From Leptospira saintgironsiae (GTDB lineage Bacteria > Spirochaetota > Leptospiria > Leptospirales > Leptospiraceae): a DNA stretch of 64,000 nt. The stretch lies in NCBI RefSeq assembly GCF_002811765.1, contig NZ_NPDR01000002.1:310001-374000 (forward strand), read 5' to 3'. The position numbers and the translations under genes are program-made. Shown here piece after piece: positions 31,084 to 40,211 of the stretch; within the stretch, counting starts at the first letter, position 1, and each line of letters starts with the position of its first letter. Under the pieces are notes generated by a model that did not search any database, was not told where the DNA came from, and was given only the letters and a program-made list of their open reading frames with translations.

Positions 31084-31215
31084 CTTAAGCTCCGGCTCTT
31101 TTCCTTTTTTGGAAAGGAAAAATGATGATCCAAAAACTCAGTATTTGCATCGGATTTACTTTCATATTCTATTTCCTTAATATTTGTTTTGTGTTTTGTT
31201 TCCCATCCAGGGTAA

Positions 31216-31447
31216 TTAAACCTTTGCCAGAAGTTCTTCTAAACGATCAAAATTCTGTTCATTCCCATCCACGGCATAAACTTTGATCTGCTCACATTCC
31301 TCAGCAGTTTCGAATAACATTCTGAAAACCTTTTGGTCCCCACCAATTCTTCAATTGTTCAGGGTCAGTCCATGCTTTGAAAACTTTCTCTCTTGGAAAA
31401 TTTACGACTCTTGTGCTTACGATTTCTTTAGGATTATCTTCGTTCAT
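31216..31447 (-). pseudogene. AHSA1/SRPBCC gene broken by an internal deletion
   Basis: From the ATG at 31447 the frame reads MNEDNPKEIVSTRV and then FKAWTDPEQLKNWWGPKGFQN, the normal N-terminal block of the AHSA1 family, and stops at 31301. From about 31325, in another frame, the sequence reads FRMLFETAEECEQIKVY and then NEQNFDRLEELLAKV, stopping at 31216. This is the normal C-terminal block of the same family. The two blocks abut at GGTTTTCAGAATG; the roughly 80-90 middle residues are missing and the phase changes. The total length, 232 bases, is not a multiple of three. It is the third member of a tandem set. Confidence 0.85.
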
Positions 31448-31468
31448 AATTTTTTCTCTCTGATTGAA

Positions 31469-31939
31469 TTAAGCGAAAATCGCAGTAAGTTTATCGAGGG
31501 TTTGGGTCCAACCTTCTTCCATACCTTCAACTGCAGGATACAATTCCGGATCGACCTTGATAGGGAGTGCTCGCACTTGCAGTTCTGTCTGAGAACCTTT
31601 GTCCGCAAATAAAATGGTGATCTGGATTTCAGCCGCAGGTTTTTTGCCGTCCATCTCGAAAGCGATATAAGAGGAGAATACGATCTTTTCTAAAGCGACT
31701 ATCTCCTTGTATGTCCCGTTCATAGGATTGATCCCACCATCCGGATCTTTCATGTGGATAAGTATCTCTCCGCCTGGACGAAGATCCAATTGACAGAGAG
31801 GAGCAGTAAACCCATGAGGACCCCACCATTGAGATACCATATTTGGATCTGTCCAAGCCTTCCAAACCAGATCTCTTGGTGCATTCAGAGTTCTGGTCAG
31901 TATCATTTCCTTAAATTCAGGTTGTTTGATCTCGTTCAC
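31469..31939 (-). CDS. AHSA1/SRPBCC-fold protein (first intact copy)
   Basis: 156 residues of the AHSA1-like START-superfamily fold: LTRTLNAPRDLVWKAWTDP, WWGPHGFTAP, RPGGEILIHMKDPDGG and a C-terminal EGWTQTLDKLTAIF helix. Such proteins form a hydrophobic ligand cavity and are often encoded beside ArsR-type regulators. GTG start, with GGAG ten bases upstream. It lies between a broken and an intact paralogue on the same strand. Confidence 0.88.
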   Translation of the reverse strand: MNEIKQPEFKEMILTRTLNAPRDLVWKAWTDPNMVSQWWGPHGFTAPLCQLDLRPGGEILIHMKDPDGGINPMNGTYKEIVALEKIVFSSYIAFEMDGKKPAAEIQITILFADKGSQTELQVRALPIKVDPELYPAVEGMEEGWTQTLDKLTAIFA

Positions 31940-31977
31940 AAACTTCTTCTCCGCTTTTTAAAAAATTATTATATTCT

Positions 31978-32008
31978 AAACTAATTCGGAATCGCTCCGA
32001 ATTAGTTT
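31978..32008 (-). terminator. Perfect 13-bp hairpin after the second SRPBCC gene
   Basis: AAACTAATTCGGA (31978-31990) and TCCGAATTAGTTT (31996-32008) are exact inverted repeats around ATCGC. On the minus strand the hairpin begins within the stop codon of the upstream gene and is followed, after 12 bases, by six T. It probably terminates or attenuates the arsR-MFS-SRPBCC transcript before the next SRPBCC gene. Confidence 0.7.
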
Positions 32009-32462
32009 ACTTCTTTCCCAAGAAATTTTCTAGACGGCCAAGAGTTTCCCTAAGTCCATCCAGCGCGAAATCTGCAACATTTTTAACATCTTCTTCGCTC
32101 GGGAATCTGGATCTCATTGTAAGTTTGGTTTTGGAACCTTCTTCTTCGAAAAGAACAGTCACATGGAATTGTTTTGGATTAGAATCGTCGCCATGATCAT
32201 AGACCAATTTTTCAGGTTTTACTACTTCTATAAATTCGATACGGTTTGGGTAATCTACTCCATCCGGACCATGCATTATAAATCTCCAGATCCCTCCGGG
32301 TTTTACGCTCATTTCATGAATTGTATTCGTAAAACCGTTTGGTCCCCACCAGATCGCCACGTGTTTTGGGTCAGTCCAAGCATCCCAAACTAATTCTCTT
32401 GGGGCATCAAAAGTTTTAATTCCTATAATTTCTTTTCCAACGACTGAAACTTCTGCTTTCAT
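32007..32462 (-). CDS. AHSA1/SRPBCC-fold protein (second intact copy)
   Basis: 151 residues with the same pattern as its neighbour: TFDAPRELVWDAWTDP, IWWGPNGFTNTIHEM, GGIWRFIMHGPDGVDY, and a C-terminal GLRETLGRLENFL helix. Its N-terminal block resembles that of the pseudogene at 31216-31447, so the three arose by duplication. AAGGAAAATAGA precedes the ATG. It follows the MFS gene by 30 bases and ends in a perfect hairpin. Confidence 0.88.
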   Translation of the reverse strand: MKAEVSVVGKEIIGIKTFDAPRELVWDAWTDPKHVAIWWGPNGFTNTIHEMSVKPGGIWRFIMHGPDGVDYPNRIEFIEVVKPEKLVYDHGDDSNPKQFHVTVLFEEEGSKTKLTMRSRFPSEEDVKNVADFALDGLRETLGRLENFLGKK

Positions 32463-32492
32463 TCTATTTTCCTTATTTATATTCTATTAATA

Positions 32493-34061
32493 TTATCTTG
32501 CTGCTTTTTCTAATTCTGCTGTTTCTGCATTCGCTTCCGGTTCTTTTCTATCCTTTAAGATGAAGAAGATCACGAATGCCAAAGCGATAGAGATCCCCAC
32601 GCCCAAGAGAGATATGAAATGTAATGAATCAGTGAATGCACCTTGGGCAGTGCTAAGTAGTATTTGTCTACTTGGTTCCGGGAGTTCTTTTGCCACGGCT
32701 ACCGCAGAAGCTAAAGTATTATGAGAACTTTCCCATTGTTGGGGAGTAAGTCCAGGAAGCTCAATTGAATTGATCCTGGATTTGAAGATAGCAACGCCTA
32801 TACTTCCAAGTACTGCGATTCCTAAAACCCCACCGAATTCAGCGGCTGTTTCCGAAATAGAAGCTGCAGCTCCTGCTCTTTCTGGAGGTGCAGAGCTAAC
32901 GATGATATCAGTTCCTAAAATTACAACGGTACAGATCCCAAAAGACATGATGAGAGATCCTGCGATGATCATCCAGATCCCGTTTTCGGCATTGATCAGA
33001 GTATACAAATACATTCCGATCGCGAGTAATACTAAACCGCCTAACAATACATATAACGGGCGCATAATACGAACGATCATATGGATGGTAAGAGATCCGA
33101 CAATATTACCTAATGCTCCCGGGAGAGTCCAGAGCCCTGCTTCTAAAGGAGAAAGCCCTAGAACCAATTGTAAATATTGGGAAATGAACAAGAAAGCTCC
33201 CAAACCAACAAAAATTGTCATGGTATTTCCTACAACTGCAGCGGTGAACGCGGGAAGTTTGAATAATTGAAGATCTATCATCGGATCTGCAAGAGTAGTT
33301 TGTCTTTTGATGAAGATTGTCCCAATCAAAAGTCCGGCAAGTATCGTAAGAGTAGGGACGACTCCCCAACCATTCTCTGCTATTTGTTTTAAACCATAGA
33401 TGATAGAGAGCACAGATATTAGGGATAGGATTGCGCTAGGCAGATCCATCTTGCCAGCATTAGGATCTTTGAATTCAGGAAGAAGTTTAGGTCCAACGAT
33501 AAGAAGAAGGATCATAACCGGAACGCTCATCAAAAAAACAGAACCCCACCAGAAATATTCCAATAGAACCCCGCCTGCAAGGGGACCGATCGCTCCGCCT
33601 AAAGAAAAGCTCATTCCCCAAATACCGATCGCAAATGTCCTTTCCGCAGGATCCAAAAACATATTACGAATTAATGATAAAGTAGAAGGAGCCAAAGTTG
33701 CTGCCGTGATCCCTAAAATCGCACGGGTCAGAATCAAAATTTCGGAACTAGGAGAAAATGCCGCAAGAACGGATGCTACTCCGAATGCTGCTGCTCCATA
33801 AAGAAGAAGTTTACGACGACCAATTCTATCTCCAAGATTTCCCATGATCACAAGAAATCCTGCGACTAAAAATCCATAGATATCCATGATCCATAATTGT
33901 TGAGAAGGAGTAGGATTTAGGTCTGCGGACAATTGAGGAGCCGCCAGATAAAGAACCGTTAAATCCATTGCATATAACAAGCAAGGCAGTGCAATTACTG
34001 CTAAGCCGATCCACTCTTTTTTAGTGGCTTTTGGTGTGTTTTCAGTTTTAGTTTCAGACAT
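32493..34061 (-). CDS. MFS multidrug exporter, DHA2 (14-helix) type
   Basis: 522 residues with about 14 membrane helices. Motif A is visible as GNLGDRIGRRKLLLYGAAAF (loop 2-3), and motif C-like glycines occur in SFSLGGAIGPLAGGVLL, marking a drug:H+ antiporter of the EmrB/QacA/SmvA type. Substrates cannot be predicted. AAGG lies upstream of the ATG. It is 62 bases downstream of the ArsR gene on the same strand, so it is probably controlled by it. Confidence 0.9.
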   Translation of the reverse strand: MSETKTENTPKATKKEWIGLAVIALPCLLYAMDLTVLYLAAPQLSADLNPTPSQQLWIMDIYGFLVAGFLVIMGNLGDRIGRRKLLLYGAAAFGVASVLAAFSPSSEILILTRAILGITAATLAPSTLSLIRNMFLDPAERTFAIGIWGMSFSLGGAIGPLAGGVLLEYFWWGSVFLMSVPVMILLLIVGPKLLPEFKDPNAGKMDLPSAILSLISVLSIIYGLKQIAENGWGVVPTLTILAGLLIGTIFIKRQTTLADPMIDLQLFKLPAFTAAVVGNTMTIFVGLGAFLFISQYLQLVLGLSPLEAGLWTLPGALGNIVGSLTIHMIVRIMRPLYVLLGGLVLLAIGMYLYTLINAENGIWMIIAGSLIMSFGICTVVILGTDIIVSSAPPERAGAAASISETAAEFGGVLGIAVLGSIGVAIFKSRINSIELPGLTPQQWESSHNTLASAVAVAKELPEPSRQILLSTAQGAFTDSLHFISLLGVGISIALAFVIFFILKDRKEPEANAETAELEKAAR

Positions 34062-34123
34062 TCTGAATTTACCTTTTTATATAATTCTAATATAGCACCG
34101 GGACAAATTCCCGAATAACCGAT

Positions 34124-34483
34124 CTATTTTTCCGACTCTTTGTTTTTGGCTTGGAGTTGTTGTAGATATGCATCCAAACGATCCAAACTTTCTTCCCAGA
34201 AATGACGGTAATGATCTAACCAACCGGAAGCTTCTTTTAGACCGTCCGGTCGAATCTTACAAGGCCTCCATTGCGCCTCTCTTCCCCTTTCAATCAGCCC
34301 AGCTTTTTCCAAAACCTTTAGGTGTTTAGAAATACCGGGCAGACTCATATTGAAAGGTTCCGCCAATTCCTTAACAGTTGCTTCTCCGGAGACCAAATAG
34401 AGAAGGATCTCCCTTCTTGTTGGGTCTGCCAGAGCTGCAAAAGTATTACTCAGTCGATCGGATTGTGTGTCGTATTTAACCAT
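34124..34483 (-). CDS. ArsR-family transcriptional regulator
   Basis: 119 residues with a winged helix: LADPTRREILLYLVSGEATVKEL, then the recognition helix MSLPGISKHLKVLEKAGLI and wing RGREAQWRPCKI. It lacks the Cys-Val-Cys metal site of ArsR/SmtB, and resembles the subgroup found beside AHSA1/SRPBCC genes. An exact palindrome lies just upstream of its start codon, so it is very likely an autorepressor of the exporter/SRPBCC operon. Confidence 0.93.
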   Translation of the reverse strand: MVKYDTQSDRLSNTFAALADPTRREILLYLVSGEATVKELAEPFNMSLPGISKHLKVLEKAGLIERGREAQWRPCKIRPDGLKEASGWLDHYRHFWEESLDRLDAYLQQLQAKNKESEK

Positions 34484-34491
34484 CTAGTTAA

Positions 34492-34507
34492 TTTACCATT
34501 TGGTAAA
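34492..34507. promoter_or_regulatory. Palindromic operator of the ArsR regulator
   Basis: TTTACCA (34492-34498) and TGGTAAA (34501-34507) form an exact inverted repeat with a two-base centre, eight bases before the arsR ATG. A second, weaker repeat TTAAC...GTTAA overlaps the start codon itself (34476-34491). Position and symmetry fit a dimeric winged-helix repressor. Confidence 0.75.
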
Positions 34508-34649
34508 ATACAGGACTTCCAATCGCCCGTCAAGCCCAATCTACGTAAAAATTTCGAAAAAATACCCTCGAAGTCTGGTCTGGGACTAAGAAGGCCAGAG
34601 GGAATGAATTTTCCGTGCGCACATTTAGAGAATTTGGAAACGGAATGGC

Positions 34650-34877
34650 GTGAAATATACACGCTATTTTGCTAAGGTATTACGTCGGCGGCCAGAAATC
34701 CGATTGGAATGGGTGATAGAAACTATTTCCAATCCGGACTATATGGTCATCCAAATTGACAAAAGATTTCGCTATTGGAAATGGTTTGACGAAGCTGAAA
34801 AATATCTTCGTGTTATTACCTTAGAGGACAGAGAAACCGTCCATAACGCCTTTTTTGACAGGAGGTTTAAAAAATGA
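34650..34877 (+). CDS. DUF4258-like small protein, possible toxin of a two-gene module
   Basis: 75 residues, basic: HFxxR-like start (YFAKVLRRRPEIRLEWVIETI), then IQIDKRFRYWKWFDEAEKYLRVITLED and VHNAFFDRRFKK at the end. The compact fold and terminal HNAFFDRRFK match small proteins often encoded directly before DUF2283 proteins. GTG start. Its stop overlaps the next start as ATGA. The toxin role is an inference from gene arrangement only. Confidence 0.7.
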   Translation: MKYTRYFAKVLRRRPEIRLEWVIETISNPDYMVIQIDKRFRYWKWFDEAEKYLRVITLEDRETVHNAFFDRRFKK

Positions 34878-35074
34878 AAATTACCCATTACCCTGAAACT
34901 GATTCTATCTATATCGATTTGGCTAATCGTCCTTCTGCTGAAACGAGGGAAGTGAATACGGATCTAAATATCGATTTAGATGCAGAAGGGAAGCTTGTTG
35001 GGATCGATATTCATGGAAATGCATCTCAATACGTAGACCTTTCTTCTTTTCATATCGAGACCTTGGAAACCTAA
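34874..35074 (+). CDS. DUF2283 protein, possible antitoxin partner
   Basis: 66 residues with the DUF2283 pattern: YYPETDSIYIDL-like opening (HYPETDSIYIDL), then REVNTDLNIDLDAEGKLVGIDIHGNAS. AGGAGG lies nine bases before the ATG, inside the preceding gene, so expression should be strong and coupled. DUF2283 proteins are short beta-rich proteins frequently paired with DUF4258-type partners. Whether they neutralise a toxin here is untested. Confidence 0.82.
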   Translation: MKITHYPETDSIYIDLANRPSAETREVNTDLNIDLDAEGKLVGIDIHGNASQYVDLSSFHIETLET

Positions 35075-35235
35075 GTCCCTTCTTCGCAAAATAGACTTGT
35101 TTTTACTCCTGAATCGGGTTCTTATCTATATGTTCTCCGGCCTTTTCCCACCTATTTTCTGAGCAAGAAAAAAAAGGGTCGACAAAATTCTTTTTATTAT
35201 GTCTCCTAATCCAAAACTAAGAGAGAGTGCCCAAG

Positions 35236-36309
35236 ATGGGTGAAGGATCCCTTTCCCAGGAAGAAATAGACGCCCTTTTAGCGGGTGCAAACGATTCATT
35301 TGATCCAGGCAGTAGCATGGCTGCCGGAGGCGGGTCCAAGGAAGCTGCCGGTTTATCTCCGGTAGATAGGGACCTTCTGTCTGATTTTCTCTCTCATTGT
35401 TTTATGACTGCGGGAAATACCTTAGCAGCCATTCTTTCCAAAACTTCTAACTTCATGAATCCAACTTCCGAGGCAAAATCTCGGAAAGATGTAGAAGCGG
35501 AACTTAAGTCCAATACGTTTTTATTATATTCTACCTATTCAGGAAATTTGAATGGTAGGGTGGTTCTTGCGATGGGCGCGGATAATGCGGCTCGTATTGC
35601 AAATATGATGATGGGCGGCTTCGATTCGGGTGGTCTGGACGAGGGCCAGCTCCAAACTTTAAGAGATAGTTTGACTCCTATTATGGGGGCTCTTCAATCT
35701 CAGATCGCTGCTAAGACTGGCGGCGGAGTAAATGGTTCTCCTGCAGAAACTAGACATGTAACTTCTCCTGCTGCACTCGTGCTTCCTGAAGGTGATCCAC
35801 TTGTAAGGACATTCTTTAACTTAGCAATCGAAGGACTTCCTTCTTTTAGGATTCAGTTCCTTCTTTCTTTATCGATGGCAAATGATATTCTCTCTCTTTC
35901 CAAAAGGTCCGGAGGAGGAGGGGGAGGCGACTATGGTGGCGGTGGCTACCAAGGCGGAATGGGCGGCGGCGGAATTTCCCAAGTAGGAATGAAGGGAGTT
36001 TCTTTCCCGAACCTTGCTACTGCAAGTGGCTCTCAAGGTACTCCGAATTTAAATCTTCTCATGGACGTTCAGATGTCTGTGACTGTGGAACTCGGAAGAA
36101 CTAAGATGTATATTAAAGATATCTTAGGCTTGGGAGAAGGTTCCATTATCGAGTTGGATAAACTTGCGGGTGAACCTGTGGACCTTTTGGTGAACGGCAA
36201 GCTGATTGCGAAGGGAGAGGTCGTGGTCATCGACGAAAACTTCGGTGTGCGTGTAACGGATATCGTAAGTCCGGCCGATAGGATCAAGCCGGAGTCGGGA
36301 GGCGGATGA
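35236..36309 (+). CDS. fliN: Flagellar switch protein FliN (long FliY-like form)
   Basis: 357 residues from the ATG at 35236 (preceded by GAGAGAG); a GTG at 35227 has no usable ribosome site. The N-terminal peptide [12 protein letters not shown] matches the signal-binding peptide of FliM/FliY. A CheC-like middle domain (about 45-215) seems to lack the paired Glu-x2-Asn phosphatase residues. A glycine-rich linker (about 225-248) leads to a C-terminal SpoA domain ([18 protein letters not shown] onward). It is part of the C-ring that reverses motor rotation. First gene of the + flagellar run. Confidence 0.93.
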   Translation: MGEGSLSQEEIDALLAGANDSFDPGSSMAAGGGSKEAAGLSPVDRDLLSDFLSHCFMTAGNTLAAILSKTSNFMNPTSEAKSRKDVEAELKSNTFLLYSTYSGNLNGRVVLAMGADNAARIANMMMGGFDSGGLDEGQLQTLRDSLTPIMGALQSQIAAKTGGGVNGSPAETRHVTSPAALVLPEGDPLVRTFFNLAIEGLPSFRIQFLLSLSMANDILSLSKRSGGGGGGDYGGGGYQGGMGGGGISQVGMKGVSFPNLATASGSQGTPNLNLLMDVQMSVTVELGRTKMYIKDILGLGEGSIIELDKLAGEPVDLLVNGKLIAKGEVVVIDENFGVRVTDIVSPADRIKPESGGG

Positions 36310-37094
36310 GCCGAATTTTTCAAACGATCCATTCGTTTTTTTCAGGATTCGGCTCCTTCGCTTTGGCGTTCGGAGTCTTTTGTATTTTATCGGGTATCGC
36401 TGGAGGATTATACTCCCAAGGTTCCGAAAGAGAACAAATGGACGAAGTTCTTAAAAGAGAACTGGGCACTGTTGATAAAAAAACTACCGAGTCTTCGGCA
36501 CCTTCTACTCCTAAACAAGAAGAGAAGAAGGAAACGGCAACTGACTCAGCACCGAATCCTGTGGAAGAAAGATATAAGCCTATTTCAGATGGGCCAAGTC
36601 TCGCAGGGATTTTATTCAGGATCGTTCTTGTACTCGGAATTCTTTGTGGGGCTGCGTATTGGGTTTTAAGAACTCTCGCAAAATCCAGAGAGGGTTCTCT
36701 TCCAGTTAGGGGAGAAATGAATCTTCTGGGAAGTTTGAACTTGGGCACGAACAAACAGCTCCAGATTGTAGAAGTGACTGGGCAAATTTTCGTGTTGGGT
36801 GTGGCGGATAACGGTATTAATTTAATCTCCGAAATTACGGATACGGAGACTAAGTCGAGGCTCCAGAGAATGAGAGACGAATTTAAACCTCCTGAAGGTG
36901 GTTTTTTGGTCACTGCTTTGGAACAATTAAAGGATTTGAATATTCGTCTGACAGGAAAATCGGAAGATGAAGAACAGACTCTTCGCCAAACTCCGGGTGA
37001 AAGAAAAGAGAAACAGAGAAAACTCAAAGAGAAGTTAGACGAAATTAAGAAGGAAAGGAATAATCTGGAGAACGGATTATTCGATTTGAACTAG
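36306..37094 (+). CDS. fliO: FliO-like flagellar export assembly protein
   Basis: 262 residues: an N-terminal hydrophobic segment, a long charged linker, a transmembrane helix ([19 protein letters not shown], about 98-117), and a FliO-type domain ([26 protein letters not shown]), then a charged coiled-coil tail. FliO helps assemble the FliP pore. The assignment rests on the domain shape and position between fliN and fliP. The start overlaps the fliN stop as ATGA. Confidence 0.82.
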   Translation: MSRIFQTIHSFFSGFGSFALAFGVFCILSGIAGGLYSQGSEREQMDEVLKRELGTVDKKTTESSAPSTPKQEEKKETATDSAPNPVEERYKPISDGPSLAGILFRIVLVLGILCGAAYWVLRTLAKSREGSLPVRGEMNLLGSLNLGTNKQLQIVEVTGQIFVLGVADNGINLISEITDTETKSRLQRMRDEFKPPEGGFLVTALEQLKDLNIRLTGKSEDEEQTLRQTPGERKEKQRKLKEKLDEIKKERNNLENGLFDLN

Positions 37095-37102
37095 GGGGAA
37101 AA

Positions 37103-37945
37103 GTGGGAGAGGGGTTCGCTACAAAGGCAGGGAAAAAGTTTTCCGAGAGTATGAGACATAAATCGGTTATGTGGAAGATACTTTCAGGAGTCCTTCTTTT
37201 TGCCGTTTTGATCATTGCAATCCCGGAAGATATATTCTCCCAAGCAAATACACCTAGGATTCCTATCCCAAATCTGAATATCAATGTGAATGAAGCAAAA
37301 GGTCCTAGAGAAACAAGTCTCTCTTTGATGATCTTGTTTTTGGTCACAATTCTTTCTTTGGCTCCTGCCATCGTGATGTCTTTGACTTCTTTCACTAAAA
37401 TAGTAATCGTTTTAGATTTTGTGAGAAGGGCACTTTCTATCCAGAACCTTCCGCCTAATCAGGTAATGGTGGGGCTCGCGTTATTTATGACCTTCTTCAT
37501 TATGGCGCCTACCTTAAATATCGTGTACGAGAAAGGTTTGAATCCGTACATGGAAGGTAAGATTGATACAAACGAATTTTTTGATAAGTCCATGATCCCT
37601 CTCAGAGAATTTATGATGAGGCAGATTGGGACAAGTGGAGCCAAGGATGTGGCTCTATTTTTAAAAATCGGAAAAGTAGAGAATGTAGAATCATTCGATG
37701 ATGTTCCGAATTACGTTCTGATTCCCGCATTTATGCTTTCGGAGATAAAGAAGGCCTTTTGGATCGGGATCATCATATTTATTCCGTTTATCGTAGTGGA
37801 TCTTGTGGTTGCTTCTGCACTTCTTTCCATGGGTTTGAATATGCTTCCTCCTGTGATGGTGAGTTTGCCGTTTAAATTGATCTTATTCGTTCTTGTGGAT
37901 GGTTGGAATTTAATCGTCTACGAGCTCGTAAGGAGTTATAAATGA
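37103..37945 (+). CDS. fliP: Flagellar export gate protein FliP
   Basis: 280 residues with an extended N-terminus holding a signal-like helix, then the FliP core: [55 protein letters not shown], and the C-terminal [21 protein letters not shown]. FliP forms a pentamer in the export gate with FliQ and FliR. GTG start directly after GGGGGAAAA. Its end overlaps fliQ by four bases (ATGA). Confidence 0.96.
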   Translation: MGEGFATKAGKKFSESMRHKSVMWKILSGVLLFAVLIIAIPEDIFSQANTPRIPIPNLNINVNEAKGPRETSLSLMILFLVTILSLAPAIVMSLTSFTKIVIVLDFVRRALSIQNLPPNQVMVGLALFMTFFIMAPTLNIVYEKGLNPYMEGKIDTNEFFDKSMIPLREFMMRQIGTSGAKDVALFLKIGKVENVESFDDVPNYVLIPAFMLSEIKKAFWIGIIIFIPFIVVDLVVASALLSMGLNMLPPVMVSLPFKLILFVLVDGWNLIVYELVRSYK

Positions 37946-38205
37946 CGGAAGTAGATGCAATCACTCTGATCAGAGACGCATTGTTTGTGACTCTGAAACT
38001 TTCTTCTCCTATCTTGCTAACTGCAATGGTAGTGGGTCTGATCATAGGTATTTTACAAACCACAACTTCAATACAAGAGCCTACAATTGCTTTTGTTCCT
38101 AAGTTATTATCCATTTTTGCAGTGATCGTGATCTTTGCGGGTTGGATGCTTCAGACAATGACAGATTATACCAGGGATCTTTTCCTGATGATAGAGAAGT
38201 TTTAG
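37942..38205 (+). CDS. fliQ: Flagellar export gate protein FliQ
   Basis: 87 residues with two hydrophobic hairpins, the normal FliQ size, and the conserved [27 protein letters not shown] stretch containing the QEPT turn. It wraps the FliP/FliR pore at the inner membrane. It starts within the fliP stop codon and ends nine bases before fliR. Confidence 0.95.
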   Translation: MTEVDAITLIRDALFVTLKLSSPILLTAMVVGLIIGILQTTTSIQEPTIAFVPKLLSIFAVIVIFAGWMLQTMTDYTRDLFLMIEKF

Positions 38206-38214
38206 ATTAGAAAA

Positions 38215-38994
38215 ATGGAATACTTTATTGGAAATTTCCAAGTGTTTCTTCTGATCCTGGCGAGGATCGTGGGGCTTCTATCTGTGGCTCCTGTGTTTTC
38301 CTTTGCCTCAATCACTTTTGCTCAAAGGATGACTCTTGGTTTTCTAATCGCTGTAATTTTATTTCCTGTAAGTGCATCCTTTGTTCCTCCGATCCCAGGT
38401 AATATGGCTGATTATGGTTTAGTTGTGATGGCCGAGGTTCTGATCGGTATCCTCATGGGATTTTTAGTGAGCTTGGTATTTTCATCCTTCCAGATGGCTG
38501 GAGAATTTTTTAACGTCCAACTTGGTTTCGGTTACGCTGAGATCTTGGATCCAATTTCCCAAACAAGCCTTCCTGTGATCAGTACTCTTAAAAATATGTT
38601 GGGCATGCTCCTGTTTCTTTCATTGGGAGCTTACCGTTTTCTATTCGAAAGTTTGGTATATTCTTTTGAGAAGGTGCAAGTTCTGAAACTTGTTCCTGAG
38701 ATCCAAGACGGTTTTTATAAGGCTATGGAAGAAGCGATTGGTGCTATGTTCCTAGTCGCTTTCAAAATTTCTCTGCCTATACTTGGAGTTTTATTCTTAG
38801 TTACTGTTTCAGAAGCGTTGATGGGGAAAGCAGCTCCTCAATTAAATATTCTTCAGCTTAGCTTTCCGATCAAGATCGCGATTGGCCTTGTGGTCATGAT
38901 CCTAATTGTTCCGTTTTTGATTACTCAGATGGATAATGCATTCCAGCTCTCTTTCGAGAAAATGAATCTAATGCTGAAAGGATGGCCAAACTAA
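38215..38994 (+). CDS. fliR: Flagellar export gate protein FliR
   Basis: 259 residues, strongly hydrophobic, with FliR features: [16 protein letters not shown] near the N-terminus, [19 protein letters not shown] in the middle and a C-terminal [16 protein letters not shown] segment. One copy sits with FliP5 and FliQ4 in the export gate. The stop shares a base with the preferred flhB start (TAATG). Confidence 0.95.
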   Translation: MEYFIGNFQVFLLILARIVGLLSVAPVFSFASITFAQRMTLGFLIAVILFPVSASFVPPIPGNMADYGLVVMAEVLIGILMGFLVSLVFSSFQMAGEFFNVQLGFGYAEILDPISQTSLPVISTLKNMLGMLLFLSLGAYRFLFESLVYSFEKVQVLKLVPEIQDGFYKAMEEAIGAMFLVAFKISLPILGVLFLVTVSEALMGKAAPQLNILQLSFPIKIAIGLVVMILIVPFLITQMDNAFQLSFEKMNLMLKGWPN

Positions 38995-40196
38995 TGGGAT
39001 CCTTTTGGAAGAAGATACAGGAATTTTTCTCTAAGACTGTCTTGTTGGAATTCCAACATACGATTGCGCACACTCAGCCAATTCCTGCTGCTGCTCCTTT
39101 CCGAATTGATCTGCAATTATTCGCAGCAGAGGACGAGGGACGTACACAACCAGCCAGCGAAAGAAGAAGAAGGGAAGAAAGAGAAAAAGGAAATGTTCCT
39201 AAAAGCCCTGAGGTCGCTTCTGCGATCGTTCTATTAGCGGGTATTGTACTAATGTATCTTATGGGAGAATATTTTTTCATGAGATCTTATTATCTTTTGA
39301 GAAAATATTTTTTCGGAATACGTTCTGCGAATGTGATTAGTTCTGAAACTGTAAGTGCACTTTTGAATAATGCTCTTGTGGATATTACTCAGCTGCTTCT
39401 TCCTTTAATGGGAATCACAGTGGTCGCTGCGATCGTAGGTAATGTTGTCCAAACAGGATTTTTATTCGCACCTAGAGCACTTGCATTCAATTTCGGCCGG
39501 ATACGTCCTAATTTCAAAAAGGTACTTCCGAATCGTCAGACATTATTCGGCTTAGCAAAATCATTAGTCAAAGTGGCTGCAATCGCTTGGGTTTCTTATT
39601 TTGTAATAGAGAAGGACTTCTTCAAGATACTAATGCTCGGAAATATGGGGCTTGAAGAATCAGTAGCTTTAATCACTTACACAGCATTTAAAATTTTTAT
39701 GGTAGTGGGGATACTCCTTCTTGCGATCAGTGTTGGGGATTACTTCTTCCAAAGATATGAATACGAAGAAGCACTCAAAATGACTCCTTCTGAATCCAAA
39801 AGAGAGATGAAGGAACAAGATGGGGACCCTTCTTTACAGGCCAGAAGAAGACAAATGGCCAGAGACCAGATCAAAAAAAGCAAGATGCTGGCAGAAGTTC
39901 CCAAAGCAGATGTGGTCATTACAAATCCGACTCACTTTGCAGTGGCATTAGAGTATAAACCTAATAAACACAGAGCACCTGTTGTGATCGCAAAGGGTGT
40001 GGACGATTTCGCATTACGTATTATCCGGGTGGCAAAGGCGAATGATATCGTCACAGTGGAAGACCGCCCAATGGCAAGGACACTTTATGATGAGGTGGAA
40101 ATTGGCCAGGAAGTTCCTGCCAAATTCTATACCGCACTTAGCGTGATCTTTACAAAACTCGAATCTTTCCGGAAAGCGTTCCGAAACGCTTCTTAG
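38994..40196 (+). CDS. flhB: Flagellar export substrate-switch protein FlhB
   Basis: 400 residues from the ATG at 38994, which shares a base with the fliR stop and has AAAGGA upstream; an ATG at 38982 would overlap fliR more but lacks a ribosome site. About 35 extra N-terminal residues precede the usual DLQLFA start of FlhB. Four membrane helices are followed by the cytoplasmic domain with the autocleavage motif NPTH (Asn near residue 311). FlhB switches export from rod/hook to filament proteins. Confidence 0.95.
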   Translation: MGSFWKKIQEFFSKTVLLEFQHTIAHTQPIPAAAPFRIDLQLFAAEDEGRTQPASERRRREEREKGNVPKSPEVASAIVLLAGIVLMYLMGEYFFMRSYYLLRKYFFGIRSANVISSETVSALLNNALVDITQLLLPLMGITVVAAIVGNVVQTGFLFAPRALAFNFGRIRPNFKKVLPNRQTLFGLAKSLVKVAAIAWVSYFVIEKDFFKILMLGNMGLEESVALITYTAFKIFMVVGILLLAISVGDYFFQRYEYEEALKMTPSESKREMKEQDGDPSLQARRRQMARDQIKKSKMLAEVPKADVVITNPTHFAVALEYKPNKHRAPVVIAKGVDDFALRIIRVAKANDIVTVEDRPMARTLYDEVEIGQEVPAKFYTALSVIFTKLESFRKAFRNAS

Positions 40197-40211
40197 ACCT
40201 AGGAGAATATT

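Noticed and set aside
30930..31133. 67-residue minus-strand frame overlapping the 72-residue gene
   Set aside because: It has no good ribosome site and overlaps a frame that has GGAG at the proper distance.
36320..37027. 235-residue minus-strand frame antisense to fliO
   Set aside because: It mirrors fliO codon by codon, with Ser/Leu/Pro-rich shadow composition and no start signal.
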